Assembly (NCBI GenBank): GCA_050248735.1
Contig: JBFWRU010000005.1
Coordinates: forward strand, 186,001-250,000
Length of the DNA stretch: 64,000 bases
Reading direction: 5' to 3'
DNA from: JACKFE01 sp050248735
GTDB lineage: Bacteria; Nitrospirota; Nitrospiria; Nitrospirales; UBA8639
The notes under the pieces were generated by a model that ran no database searches, had not been told where the DNA came from, and worked only from the letters and a program-made list of their open reading frames with translations. Positions 17,056 to 26,166 of the stretch are shown here, piece after piece. The first letter of the stretch is position 1. Each line of letters opens with the position of its first letter. A program made the translations under genes and the position numbers.

Positions 17056-17409
17056 ATGGATGAAATCATTATTTATCAGAAACCAACCTGTTCTACCTGC
17101 CGGAATGTCATCAAACTGGTGGAGGCCAGCGGGCAACCGTTTACTGCGATCAATTATTATGAAAAACCCTTTTCCAAGTCAAAGCTGAAAGGACTGCTCA
17201 AAAAGGCCGGATTGAAAGCTTCCGACGTGATCCGCACGAAGGAGGACATTTACAAAACCCTCAATTTGCAGCAATCACAGTTTACCGACGACGAACTGCT
17301 GGATATCATGATCAAGCAGCCGGACTTGATTCAGCGACCTTTGGTTCAAAAGGGGGATACCGTCATTCTGGCCCGTCCCCCAGAGGCAATCACTCCATTG
17401 CTCAAGTAA
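17056..17409 (+). CDS. ArsC/Spx family glutaredoxin-like protein
   Basis: The 117-residue thioredoxin-fold protein has K-P-T-C-S-T-C-R-N at residues 9-17 and the C-terminal R-P-L-V motif of the ArsC family. Members include glutaredoxin-linked arsenate reductases and Spx/YffB-like proteins. The C-S-T-C pair is closer to Spx and YfgD-like members than to the classical ArsC C-G-T-S-R site, so arsenate reduction is not assured. GGAG lies upstream of the ATG. No other arsenic gene is nearby. Confidence 0.9.
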   Translation: MDEIIIYQKPTCSTCRNVIKLVEASGQPFTAINYYEKPFSKSKLKGLLKKAGLKASDVIRTKEDIYKTLNLQQSQFTDDELLDIMIKQPDLIQRPLVQKGDTVILARPPEAITPLLK

Positions 17410-17443
17410 GGAGACAACTCTGCAGGACATTTTTGGAGAGTGA

Positions 17444-18067
17444 TTAAAAGGGAGGACGGAACGATTCAGCTTGCGGCCCATTGTAATATTCTGTTTTCAA
17501 GTACTGATAGGCTTCGATAATCCGACGCAGCTCTGGTTCTGAACTCCGGTCTCCCTGCCGGATATCCGGATGAAGTTTTTTGGCTCGCTCCCGGAATGCA
17601 CGAGTCACAAAAGGCAATGAACTGCCAAATTCAACTCCCAAGACTTCGAAGGCCTGGGTGGAGGACTGAATTTCTCCCTTTGCCAATGAGGGCTCCCCAC
17701 CCATGCCTGCTCCACCGCCCGCAGCCTTAAAAAAATTGAACAAATTGATCTTGCGACGTCGACGGCGGGGGCGCTGCCGGATTTCACTATCAAACTCGTC
17801 AAATCGATCTTCAATGAACTCCAGACGCGATTCCAATCGTTGTGCCGTTGATAATTCGGTAATCTCTTCAATTTCCCCTTCTACCAAGCCCAACATACGA
17901 TCAATTTCCAACAACCCTTGCTCCACATGCAGGTAGGCATCGACCCGTTCCTGAAACATGGTCTCCAAGGCAAAGTCCAAGCTGGTTTCCGCCTGAAGAC
18001 GCAATTCAGCCACACGCCGGTTCATACCTGAAACAAATTTTTTCTTATTGTGTGAATTGAGGGCCAT
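17444..18067 (-). CDS. J-domain protein with N-terminal coiled coil
   Basis: The 207-residue protein has a charged helical, probably coiled-coil N-terminal half, a basic stretch R-Q-R-P-R-R-R-R-R-K near 105, and a C-terminal J-like domain. The domain has F-E-V-L-G-V, then A-F-R-E-R-A-K-K-L-H-P-D with the HPD tripeptide at about 166-168, then the helix E-A-Y-Q-Y-L-K. HPD stimulates DnaK ATPase in J proteins. A J domain at the C-terminus without Gly/Phe or zinc-finger regions marks a specialised co-chaperone. Its client is unknown and no dnaK is in the window. Confidence 0.8.
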   Translation of the reverse strand: MALNSHNKKKFVSGMNRRVAELRLQAETSLDFALETMFQERVDAYLHVEQGLLEIDRMLGLVEGEIEEITELSTAQRLESRLEFIEDRFDEFDSEIRQRPRRRRRKINLFNFFKAAGGGAGMGGEPSLAKGEIQSSTQAFEVLGVEFGSSLPFVTRAFRERAKKLHPDIRQGDRSSEPELRRIIEAYQYLKTEYYNGPQAESFRPPF

Positions 18068-18323
18068 ACCAGCAGTCAGTATAGAGAAAATCTGTGAGCG
18101 TTGTAAGGTCGGATCTCGATCTACTACACAAATCCTACTCTCAATACCTATTCATCTTCCCCTAGGGCCCTCCTTCCACATTGCCCATACCAGACCAGCT
18201 TGCTATCCTGCCTATCGTGATTCCGGTTAAGCCCATCAAATTGCCCGACATCCCTCTACTCGAATAGGGTTAGGGATTCGATACTTCATCATCAACATTA
18301 CTTTGGGATCAAGGGGGAATCAG

Positions 18324-18830
18324 ATGAATCGCTACGTATTGTTATCAGGAACAATTTTGATATTCACCTTAATTGTCTCCCCGTTGGCCTGGTCGGCCGA
18401 CCCGACTGGTTATGGAAGTGCCGGCGGCGAATTCAACATTAAGATTCCCAGAGTTCCGGCTGCTCATATCGCAAAGGCCAAAGCCCTCAAAGTCCCCATT
18501 GAGGCCACGCCGGAAGTTCTCGAAGAAGGCAAACAAATTTTCCTGGGACGGGGCGGATGCATCAGTTGCCACGGCGCTGAAGGGAAAGGAGATGGGGCGG
18601 CAGCCAAAAACCTTCCCATTCAGCCTCGCGATTTTACCAATCCAAAATTCAATGAATACCGCACTCCCGGGGAAATGATGTGGGTGTTAAAAAATGGCAG
18701 TATGGGGCAATCCGGCCGTGTACCGGGGACGGGTATGCTTCCGGTGGTCAAACCCAATGGCTTTATCTCTGAGGAAGACGGATGGAAGGTCCTGTTGTAT
18801 GAACGAAGTTTGGGTGAAGTGAAGAAATAA
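18324..18830 (+). CDS. monohaem cytochrome c, secreted
   Basis: The 168-residue protein has a Sec signal peptide (about 1-25, ending S-P-L-A-W-S-A) and one C-I-S-C-H haem site at 79-83 followed by G-A-E-G-K-G-D-G, typical of class I cytochromes c. A later Met (G-T-G-M-L-P-V) may be the axial ligand. It would act in the periplasm as an electron carrier. I chose the ATG at 18324, five bases after AAGGGGGA, over an upstream TTG. It is followed after 42 bases by the DUF255-AKR gene. Confidence 0.92.
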   Translation: MNRYVLLSGTILIFTLIVSPLAWSADPTGYGSAGGEFNIKIPRVPAAHIAKAKALKVPIEATPEVLEEGKQIFLGRGGCISCHGAEGKGDGAAAKNLPIQPRDFTNPKFNEYRTPGEMMWVLKNGSMGQSGRVPGTGMLPVVKPNGFISEEDGWKVLLYERSLGEVKK

Positions 18831-18872
18831 TTTTCAATAGATCTCTCAATCGCTTTCTCCTAGGATCAATTC

Positions 18873-21800
18873 ATGACTGTCACCACACCACAACGTCCAG
18901 CGAATCGGTTGATTCACGAAACCAGCCCCTATCTCCTGCAGCACGCCCACAATCCCGTGGATTGGTATCCATGGGGTGAGGAGGCCTTACAACGAGCGAA
19001 GCAAGACAACAAGCCCATTCTCCTGTCGGTCGGGTACTCGGCCTGTCATTGGTGCCACGTCATGGAACGCGAGTCGTTTGAAAACGACCTGATTGCCGAA
19101 CTCATGAACCAATATTTCATTAATATTAAAGTTGATCGGGAAGAACGGCCGGATTTGGACGAAATTTACATGCAAGCCACCACCGCCATGAACCAGGGAC
19201 ATGGTGGATGGCCGATGACGGTGTTTCTTACCCCTGATCAGGAACCGATATTTGCCGGCACCTATTTTCCTCCCACCGATAAATGGGGGCGCCCGGGGTT
19301 CGGATCGATCCTCAAAAACATCGGGGAAGCCTGGAAGCAGGACAAGGAAAAAATCATCGGGCAGGCAAGCCGCTTCACCTCCCGGTTACGCACAGCCCTT
19401 CAGCCTGCCTCCCCTCTCGCTGTGGGGGAAGCGGAAATCGAATCAGGCATGCAACAATTTGCCAAGGACTTTGACGCACGGTACGGCGGGTTCGGTCGTG
19501 CGCCAAAATTTCCCCCGGCGACCGGCCTCTCATTTCTCTTACGCCAATATGTTTGGACTCACCATCAAAAAATTCTCGACATGGTCACCAAGACCTTGGA
19601 CGGTATGGCCAATGGAGGCATGTACGACCATATCGGTGGCGGGTTCTCCCGCTATTCCACAGACGACCAATGGCTGGTCCCGCATTTCGAAAAAATGCTG
19701 TACGACAACGCTCTTCTGACCCGTACCTATGTGGAAGCCTATCAGGTCACCCAAAACTCCCGTTATCAACGAGTGGCCACCGAAACGCTAGATTATATTC
19801 TCAGAGAAATGACCAGCCCGGAAGGCGGGTTTTATTCGGCCACCGATGCAGACAGCGAGGGAGTCGAAGGGAAATTTTTCGTGTGGACTCCACAGGAAAT
19901 TCAGGACATTCTTGGAAACAGCGAGGATACTCGACGATTTTGTGCCTATTACGACATCACGGAAGAGGGCAACTGGGAACACCTCAACATTCCCCATACA
20001 CCGAAATCTCTCAAGACCGTAGCTGCCGAGGTCGACTGCTCGCCCGAGGCACTTCAACACACACTTGATCGCATTAAACCCTTGGTCTACCAGGCCCGGC
20101 TCAAACGAATTCCTCCGGGATTGGATGATAAAATTATCACAGCATGGAATGGCATGATGATCGGTACCATGGCCGAAGCCGGTCGCGTGTTACAACATCA
20201 ACCGTATCTGGATGGTGCTCTTCGAGCCGCCGACTTTCTCTTAACCACCTTGTCTCGCCCGGACAACCGCCTGTGGCGCACCTATCGAAAGGGCAAGGCA
20301 CATTTAACCGCCTGCCTTGAAGATTATGCCTATGCTACCGATGCCCTCATCGATGTCTACGAAGCCACAGGACACGAACGCTATCTCTACCAGGCTATCG
20401 GGTTTGCAGAACGCCTTCTGGAAGACTTTGAAGACCAAGACCATGGCGGGTTTTTCACAACGGCTAACGACCATGAACCTCTTATCATTAGGGCCAAAGA
20501 AGGCGCCGATGGTGCCACACCCAGCGGAAACGCGGTCGCCGCCCTGGCCTTGGCGCGATTGGGCTTTCATATGGATCGGAACGATTTCAAAACATCCGCG
20601 GCCAAATCCGTTCGGGCATTCGGACAACAGATTCAACAGGTGCCACGAGGATTTCCAAAAAGTTTGATGGTGGCTGATTTTCTCCTAAGGGGACCGATGG
20701 AATTAGCGCTGGTCGGAAAGCCGGGCACTCAGCCCTACGACCAAATCATCCAAACGGTGCACAAGACTTTTGTCCCTTACCGTATTCTGGCTTATCGGCA
20801 TGATGACCGCGAAGATACGACACATCCTCTGGTGAGAGACAAAACCCAGATCAATGGAAAACCCGCGCTCTTTATCTGTAAAAATTTTGCTTGTCAGGCT
20901 CCACTCACAAATCCTGACGAGGTAGCATCCGCACTGACGACCCGACAATCGTCACCCATGCCCTCGGCCTCAGAAAAAATCCAGGCCTTGACCACCGACG
21001 GACTTCCAGGCCATGCCACGCCGCAAGGCACTGGAAAGTATGTGGCCAAAATTCTGGGGAGTGGCGCACCCTCCGGGTCCTCATCGAATGGTTACACATT
21101 TCTCGGTTCCACGGGTCTCACCACATCCCGAATTGGTTTTGGCGGATATCGAATTGACATCGGAGTAGAAGACCATCGACAGGCCCTGGAAAAAGCCCTC
21201 AAGGAAGGCTGCAACCTGATCGACACGTCGACCAATTACGCCGACGGGGGTAGTGAACGACTTATCGGGGCTGTACTCAAAGATCTCATTCGCCAAGGTA
21301 CGATTACACGGGAAGAGATCATTGTGGTGTCCAAATTAGGATATGTCCAAGGACAGAATCTCAAACGGGCCGAAGCACGCGAACAAGCGGGGCGGCCCTT
21401 TTCTGAAATGGTCAAATACGGAGACGAAATCTGGCATTGTCTTCATCCTGATTTTCTGGCCGAGCAGCTGACCCTGTCATTGGACCGTTTGGGGTTACAA
21501 ACCCTTGATGTCTGCCTCCTTCATAACCCCGAATACTTCCTGTCCGACGCCAAAAATCGTCAGCTGGCGATGGACCCACAAAACCTGGAAGAACTCCGAC
21601 GTGAGTTTTACCGACGCCTGCAACAAGCGTTTCTGTACTTGGAGTCCCAGATCACCGCAGGAAGACTGCGTTATTATGGCGTATCTTCCAACACTTGCAC
21701 CGCCGAATCCGCCAACCTGGAAGCGACTTCTCTTTCACGAATGATGGAAGCCGCTCAATCCGCCGCGCGGGAGGCCAAGGTTGCTGAGTCCCATTTCCGT

Positions 21801-22586
21801 GTGCTTCAGCTCCCGATGAACTTACTCGAATCTGGAGCCCTGCTCACCCCCAACACAGGAAAAGATAACGCTCAAACCGTCCTGGAATTTTCCCAAGCCG
21901 CTAACATGGCTGTACTCGTCAATCGCCCGTTGAATGCCATCCCAGGGAAGGGAGGAGGCATCGTGCGATTGGCCGACCCGCAGGCAGAAACTCCCAATAC
22001 CAATTTTGATGCGCAATTGCCGAAAGTGGCGGCCCTGGAGCAGGACTTTAAACGCGTCTTGGCACCTAACATTCCCAAAACCGAACAGAGGACCCCCCCC
22101 TCGGACTTTTTCAACTGGGCCGTGGAACTTGAACGAGTACGGGAGTCCATCCAGAACCTTGAGCATTGGGATCAAATAGAAAACCAGATGATTGCCCCTC
22201 ACCTGAACCAGATTTTTCAGACTCTCACCCGACACTACAGCGGGAAAAAAGATGAGGAATCCATCTGGGAATCCTGGAAAGACCGGTATGTCCCTGAATT
22301 ATTGACCTTACTGAAGGTGATGCGGATGGAAGCCGCACAAAAAAGCGCCAAGAAAATTTCCGCGTTACGCTTGCTTCTCGATCCCTTATTGCCTGAATCA
22401 AAACGGGAGGCACCCTTTTCCCGAAAGGCTCTCTGGGCGCTGGCCAGCACGCCAGGGGTCACCTGCGTGCTGAACGGGATCCGCCATCCATTTTATGTCC
22501 AGGATTCCCTGACTATTCTCCAATGGGATCTCCTGCCCCAATCCCAGCTCATTTTTGAGACCCTTCATAAAGGCCAGTCAGCCTGA
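18873..22586 (+). CDS. DUF255/thioredoxin (YyaL-type) protein fused to an aldo/keto reductase
   Basis: The 1237-residue protein is two enzymes in one frame. Residues 1 to about 690 match YyaL/SPATA20: the opening N-R-L-I-H-E-T-S-P-Y-L-L-Q-H-A-H-N-P-V-D, a thioredoxin-like S-A-C-H-W-C-H-V-M, then an alpha/alpha barrel like N-acylglucosamine epimerases. From about 740 an aldo/keto reductase follows: F-L-G-S-T-G-L-T-T-S-R-I-G-F-G-G, D-T-S-T-N-Y with catalytic Asp and Tyr, V-V-S-K-L-G-Y with Lys, and C-L-L-H-N-P with His. About 200 extra helical residues end the protein. No stop or frameshift interrupts the join. Its substrate is unknown. Confidence 0.9.
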   Translation: MTVTTPQRPANRLIHETSPYLLQHAHNPVDWYPWGEEALQRAKQDNKPILLSVGYSACHWCHVMERESFENDLIAELMNQYFINIKVDREERPDLDEIYMQATTAMNQGHGGWPMTVFLTPDQEPIFAGTYFPPTDKWGRPGFGSILKNIGEAWKQDKEKIIGQASRFTSRLRTALQPASPLAVGEAEIESGMQQFAKDFDARYGGFGRAPKFPPATGLSFLLRQYVWTHHQKILDMVTKTLDGMANGGMYDHIGGGFSRYSTDDQWLVPHFEKMLYDNALLTRTYVEAYQVTQNSRYQRVATETLDYILREMTSPEGGFYSATDADSEGVEGKFFVWTPQEIQDILGNSEDTRRFCAYYDITEEGNWEHLNIPHTPKSLKTVAAEVDCSPEALQHTLDRIKPLVYQARLKRIPPGLDDKIITAWNGMMIGTMAEAGRVLQHQPYLDGALRAADFLLTTLSRPDNRLWRTYRKGKAHLTACLEDYAYATDALIDVYEATGHERYLYQAIGFAERLLEDFEDQDHGGFFTTANDHEPLIIRAKEGADGATPSGNAVAALALARLGFHMDRNDFKTSAAKSVRAFGQQIQQVPRGFPKSLMVADFLLRGPMELALVGKPGTQPYDQIIQTVHKTFVPYRILAYRHDDREDTTHPLVRDKTQINGKPALFICKNFACQAPLTNPDEVASALTTRQSSPMPSASEKIQALTTDGLPGHATPQGTGKYVAKILGSGAPSGSSSNGYTFLGSTGLTTSRIGFGGYRIDIGVEDHRQALEKALKEGCNLIDTSTNYADGGSERLIGAVLKDLIRQGTITREEIIVVSKLGYVQGQNLKRAEAREQAGRPFSEMVKYGDEIWHCLHPDFLAEQLTLSLDRLGLQTLDVCLLHNPEYFLSDAKNRQLAMDPQNLEELRREFYRRLQQAFLYLESQITAGRLRYYGVSSNTCTAESANLEATSLSRMMEAAQSAAREAKVAESHFRVLQLPMNLLESGALLTPNTGKDNAQTVLEFSQAANMAVLVNRPLNAIPGKGGGIVRLADPQAETPNTNFDAQLPKVAALEQDFKRVLAPNIPKTEQRTPPSDFFNWAVELERVRESIQNLEHWDQIENQMIAPHLNQIFQTLTRHYSGKKDEESIWESWKDRYVPELLTLLKVMRMEAAQKSAKKISALRLLLDPLLPESKREAPFSRKALWALASTPGVTCVLNGIRHPFYVQDSLTILQWDLLPQSQLIFETLHKGQSA

Positions 22587-22640
22587 GACGGAATGGTCCC
22601 CCTTCCAAAAGACCGCATCAATGTATTATATTGGATTAAC

Positions 22641-22659
22641 GATAATGATAAATAATTTC
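22641..22659 (+). promoter_or_regulatory. Fur-box-like site upstream of the ZIP transporter
   Basis: GATAATGATAAATAATTTC matches the classical 19-base Fur box GATAATGATAATCATTATC at 15 of 19 positions, including the first 11. It lies about 60 bases before the ZIP gene ribosome site, where a repressor could block transcription. Regulation by Fur is inference. Confidence 0.5.
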
Positions 22660-22721
22660 AACATCAATTAAGAAGCTGCTCGTCTGAGGACGGGACATTT
22701 GACCGACAAAGGATCGAATTC

Positions 22722-23483
22722 ATGGAACATATAGGACAGTTGATCGGACTCGGGGCCATCGCCGGGGTATTCCCCATCTATCTGGGAATCGTGCTTGCCC
22801 TGATCATTGCCAAATCGCTTGATCGAAGCTTGGAGGGGTATTTGACCGGGATCGCCACAGGTGTTCTCGTGTACCTCTTTTTTGATCTGATGCATGAAGC
22901 GGTGGAACAAACCGGCGCAAAAGATTTCCTCTCCTGGGTGGCCTTCCTTGGCAGCTTAATGGTGGGCTATGTCGGCCTGGTTCTTATTGAACAGCGGCAA
23001 CAAAGTCGGAACCGAACGGAACCCTCCAAACTCTTTCTGCCGTATATGATTGCTCTTGGAATGGGTCTTCATAATCTGGGAGAGGGCCTGGCCATTGGCG
23101 CCGCTTACATGCAAGGAGAATGGGTCCTGGGAGGATTGCTGATCATGGGCTTTGCCCTTCATAACGGGACGGAAGGGTTTGCCATTATCGGATCCGCGGG
23201 TAAATCCAAACCAGGGTTGAAAGATATTCTCATGATGGGCTTACTGGCAGGTCTGCCTACCTGTCTCGGCACCATGATTAGCGGCTTTGCCGTCTCTCCA
23301 TACTTTACAATCATCTTCTTCGCATTGGCCGCCGGATCGCTGCTGTATGTCATCCTCTCTCTCACGACGATTTTTTACACGGCCTCCCGACGGGTACAAT
23401 GCTCTTGGGGCATATTCACCGGCATCAGTCTGATGTTCGTCACCGCCATGATTCTTCAAATGGTGAGTGGCATTCGGACATGA
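22722..23483 (+). CDS. ZIP family divalent metal transporter
   Basis: The 253-residue membrane protein has about eight hydrophobic segments and the two metal-binding signatures of ZIP carriers: H-N-L-G-E-G at 117-122 (helix IV) and H-N-G-T-E-G at 147-152 (helix V). It is closest in style to the bacterial GufA/ZupT group, which imports zinc, iron or manganese. The upstream Fur-like site suggests iron-dependent control. An H-E pair (M-H-E-A, about 58-61) lies in helix II. It is followed by the convergent comEC. Confidence 0.9.
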   Translation: MEHIGQLIGLGAIAGVFPIYLGIVLALIIAKSLDRSLEGYLTGIATGVLVYLFFDLMHEAVEQTGAKDFLSWVAFLGSLMVGYVGLVLIEQRQQSRNRTEPSKLFLPYMIALGMGLHNLGEGLAIGAAYMQGEWVLGGLLIMGFALHNGTEGFAIIGSAGKSKPGLKDILMMGLLAGLPTCLGTMISGFAVSPYFTIIFFALAAGSLLYVILSLTTIFYTASRRVQCSWGIFTGISLMFVTAMILQMVSGIRT

Positions 23484-23598
23484 TGAGATATCAAATACCT
23501 TTTCGTAAAGATTCTTGCAAAATGCCTTCTTCCCAGTTTTCCTGGATTTCGGCTGTTCCGGAAACTCAAAGCATCGAAAAAAACTCGCATGATTAATC

Positions 23599-26148
23599 TC
23601 ACAGCCGCCGCCAATTCGCCCCCTCTATATCCCACATTTCTTGACCAAAGACTACCGGGGCTAATTCATATTCCCTGGCAGTGTGCCTCACAATTCCCCC
23701 TGATCCCAGGGAAGCCGTAAACCATATAGCCCCGTCTATATCCGTACGTAAAAGAGGGATGCCTTTTTTGCGATACTGCTCCACCACTTCGGGAGCCGGA
23801 TGGCCATATCGGTTATGAGCCCCAACCGACACCACCAAAGATTCGGCCTTCAGCTGATGGATCCAATTTGAACTGAGTGAACTTTTCGCACCATGATGGG
23901 GGATTTTCACCACCTTCGCCCAAGCACCATCGGATCGCTGTGCCATTCGCTCCAAGGCTTCATGCTCAGCATCGGCGGTTAGCAAAAATGAATGAGAACC
24001 GCACTCCAACCTGGTGATCAGCGAATGATTATTCAGCAAAGTCCCCCCTAATACGACGGAGGAGGTCAGAAAGGTTGAAGGAGCCTTAGCTGGAGGATTC
24101 AACACATTTAGAGAGCATGTATCGGAACGAAGCAATTCCTGGCCTTCTTCGGCAATGGCTTCACGTATCCCGCGTTCATGGATAACCGATTGAAGACGCT
24201 GAAAAAACACCTCATCCCGATTAATACCATTGCTCCAATACTGCCCCACCTGAAACTTGTGAAGCACCCAGGGCAATCCCCCGACGTGATCCCACTGGGG
24301 GTGCGTGGCAATGACATGATCCAAGCGTCGAATGCCTTTGTTCCACAACAACGGCCCGATCACTGCACGCCCCATATCCAGGCGGGAGTAGGCTGGCCCG
24401 CCATCGATTAACACCGTCTGGCCATCCGGCAACTCAATCAGCGTCGCATCACCCTGGCCAACATCCATGAAGGTCACTTGCACGTGACCGGGCTCCCAGC
24501 CTGACCGAGGCGACCATGCCCACCAGGACACCAACCCTATGAGAACGGCAATTCCCCCCCAGCGCACGAGGGAAGAAGTGTACCAAACATAGCCCCCTGC
24601 CAGGGCAATCCAAAATACCAACGCTGCCCCAATGGATGGCGAGGCCACATGCCATTCCGCCCAGGGAATCCGAGCCATCCAGGCCACACATAACGCTAGC
24701 ACCTCAAATACCCACTGGTTCAATTCTGCAAAGGGAATTGATTCCGTTCGCATGACTAACTCGGCAATTCCACAGAACAATCCCAGAGGAATAACCAGGA
24801 CACCTACCAAAGGGACCACTACTAGGTTAGCCCCTAATCCAAGCCACGCAATTTGATGGAAATACAGGGCCACCAAAGGAAGTGTGGCCAGACTCACCGC
24901 CAACGATAAACTCCAAGCCATCCTGGTTTTCTTCACAAGAGAAGAGGCCCATGGTGGGCGAAAGTTCCCAGAAGGCACCTCCTGAGCCAACAGGGGTTCC
25001 TCTTCGATACGTGGGAACCAGAGGACCATGGCCATCGCTGCCACGGAAAGATATGAAAGCTGAAACGAAATATCATAGACAGCCTCCGGATGTGGGATCA
25101 GCATGATGAGACCAGCTACAGCCAACGCTGTAGCGATATTCCGCGCACGGCCAAACCATACACCCACCCCAAAAACCACGATCATAATCCAAGACCGCAC
25201 GGTGGCCATCTCTGCTCCGGCTAACAGGGCATAAAACGATACAACCGGCAAGGTCACCAGGACCGCACACCGTGTGGCAGTCAGTCGCAAGGAGATTCGT
25301 TCCACCCAAACCGCTGGCAGAAGACGCATGCCCCCTCTCACCACCGTGAAAATAAGGAAAGCCAGAAGGCCCAAGTGGGAACCCGAGATTGACAAAATAT
25401 GCACCGTGCCGCTTGCCATAAAGGCATCCCGTACCTCAGGCTCAATAAAACTCTGTTCACCCAACACCATTCCCAGAAACAAACCCAATGCTGGATTGGA
25501 GAGACTGACCACCGCGGCATCATGAATGGCCTTCCGCCAATGATCTACCCTCTCCCACACCCAAGCACGGATACCCTGAGAAGGCGAGGAAAAACTTTGA
25601 AGGCCTTCCCCACCACGCAGAGTCGTTACAGCGTGTATGCCTTGTCTCCTGAGGTATTGGCCATAATCGAATCCCCGTGGATTATGGGTGCCATAGGGTT
25701 CACGGATCACTCCTGTAAATTGCACCCGATTCCCATAGACTGGGGCATCACCTGGATCACGCCAGGTGACACGGATCCGCCCGTGCCCCTTCTGGGTCTG
25801 TCCTTGAAACGTCCATGATTCCCATCCGACAATTAAGACGAGCCCTTCCGGGGTATAGCGGACAGGAGCCACGATTTCCCCCGTGATGGAAACCAGTTGC
25901 CCGTTGAGGGCAGGCACAATCTCGGAAGACCTTGCAGCAAAAGAGGACCAGTGAGCCTGCCCGATTCCAACGACCAGCACAACAAAACACAGCACTCCCG
26001 TGACAGAGGAAACAACCCGTCGAGATTCGAGCCAGGTCAGACCAAACCCGAGGCAGAGCAGCCCGCTAAGAAGGGATAAAGGGAAAAAGGCCACATAAGG
26101 CCCTAGAAAGAGGCCGATCACATAGGAAAGAACGGCAGAAAGAATCAC
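23599..26148 (-). CDS. comEC: DNA internalization competence protein ComEC/Rec2
   Basis: The 849-residue inner membrane protein should form the channel that passes single-stranded DNA into the cytoplasm during transformation. It has an N-terminal DUF4131 region, the Competence domain (L-G-E-Q-S-F-I-E-P, I-L-S-I-S-G-S-H-L-G at about 255), many transmembrane helices, and a C-terminal metallo-beta-lactamase-like domain (V-G-Q-G-D-A-T-L-I, A-T-H-P-Q-W-D-H-V-G-G, H-H-G-A). It is intact and full length. No comEA or pilus gene adjoins it, but a lipoprotein with a helix-hairpin-helix tail is at 52.5 kb. Confidence 0.95.
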   Translation of the reverse strand: MILSAVLSYVIGLFLGPYVAFFPLSLLSGLLCLGFGLTWLESRRVVSSVTGVLCFVVLVVGIGQAHWSSFAARSSEIVPALNGQLVSITGEIVAPVRYTPEGLVLIVGWESWTFQGQTQKGHGRIRVTWRDPGDAPVYGNRVQFTGVIREPYGTHNPRGFDYGQYLRRQGIHAVTTLRGGEGLQSFSSPSQGIRAWVWERVDHWRKAIHDAAVVSLSNPALGLFLGMVLGEQSFIEPEVRDAFMASGTVHILSISGSHLGLLAFLIFTVVRGGMRLLPAVWVERISLRLTATRCAVLVTLPVVSFYALLAGAEMATVRSWIMIVVFGVGVWFGRARNIATALAVAGLIMLIPHPEAVYDISFQLSYLSVAAMAMVLWFPRIEEEPLLAQEVPSGNFRPPWASSLVKKTRMAWSLSLAVSLATLPLVALYFHQIAWLGLGANLVVVPLVGVLVIPLGLFCGIAELVMRTESIPFAELNQWVFEVLALCVAWMARIPWAEWHVASPSIGAALVFWIALAGGYVWYTSSLVRWGGIAVLIGLVSWWAWSPRSGWEPGHVQVTFMDVGQGDATLIELPDGQTVLIDGGPAYSRLDMGRAVIGPLLWNKGIRRLDHVIATHPQWDHVGGLPWVLHKFQVGQYWSNGINRDEVFFQRLQSVIHERGIREAIAEEGQELLRSDTCSLNVLNPPAKAPSTFLTSSVVLGGTLLNNHSLITRLECGSHSFLLTADAEHEALERMAQRSDGAWAKVVKIPHHGAKSSLSSNWIHQLKAESLVVSVGAHNRYGHPAPEVVEQYRKKGIPLLRTDIDGAIWFTASLGSGGIVRHTAREYELAPVVFGQEMWDIEGANWRRL

Positions 26149-26166
26149 AAAGGAAAGGAGGCATGA

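Noticed and set aside
18873..22586. fusion as two genes merged by an error
   Set aside because: No homopolymer or frame break at the junction; a continuous frame with a normal linker is seen, though only reads could exclude an assembly error.
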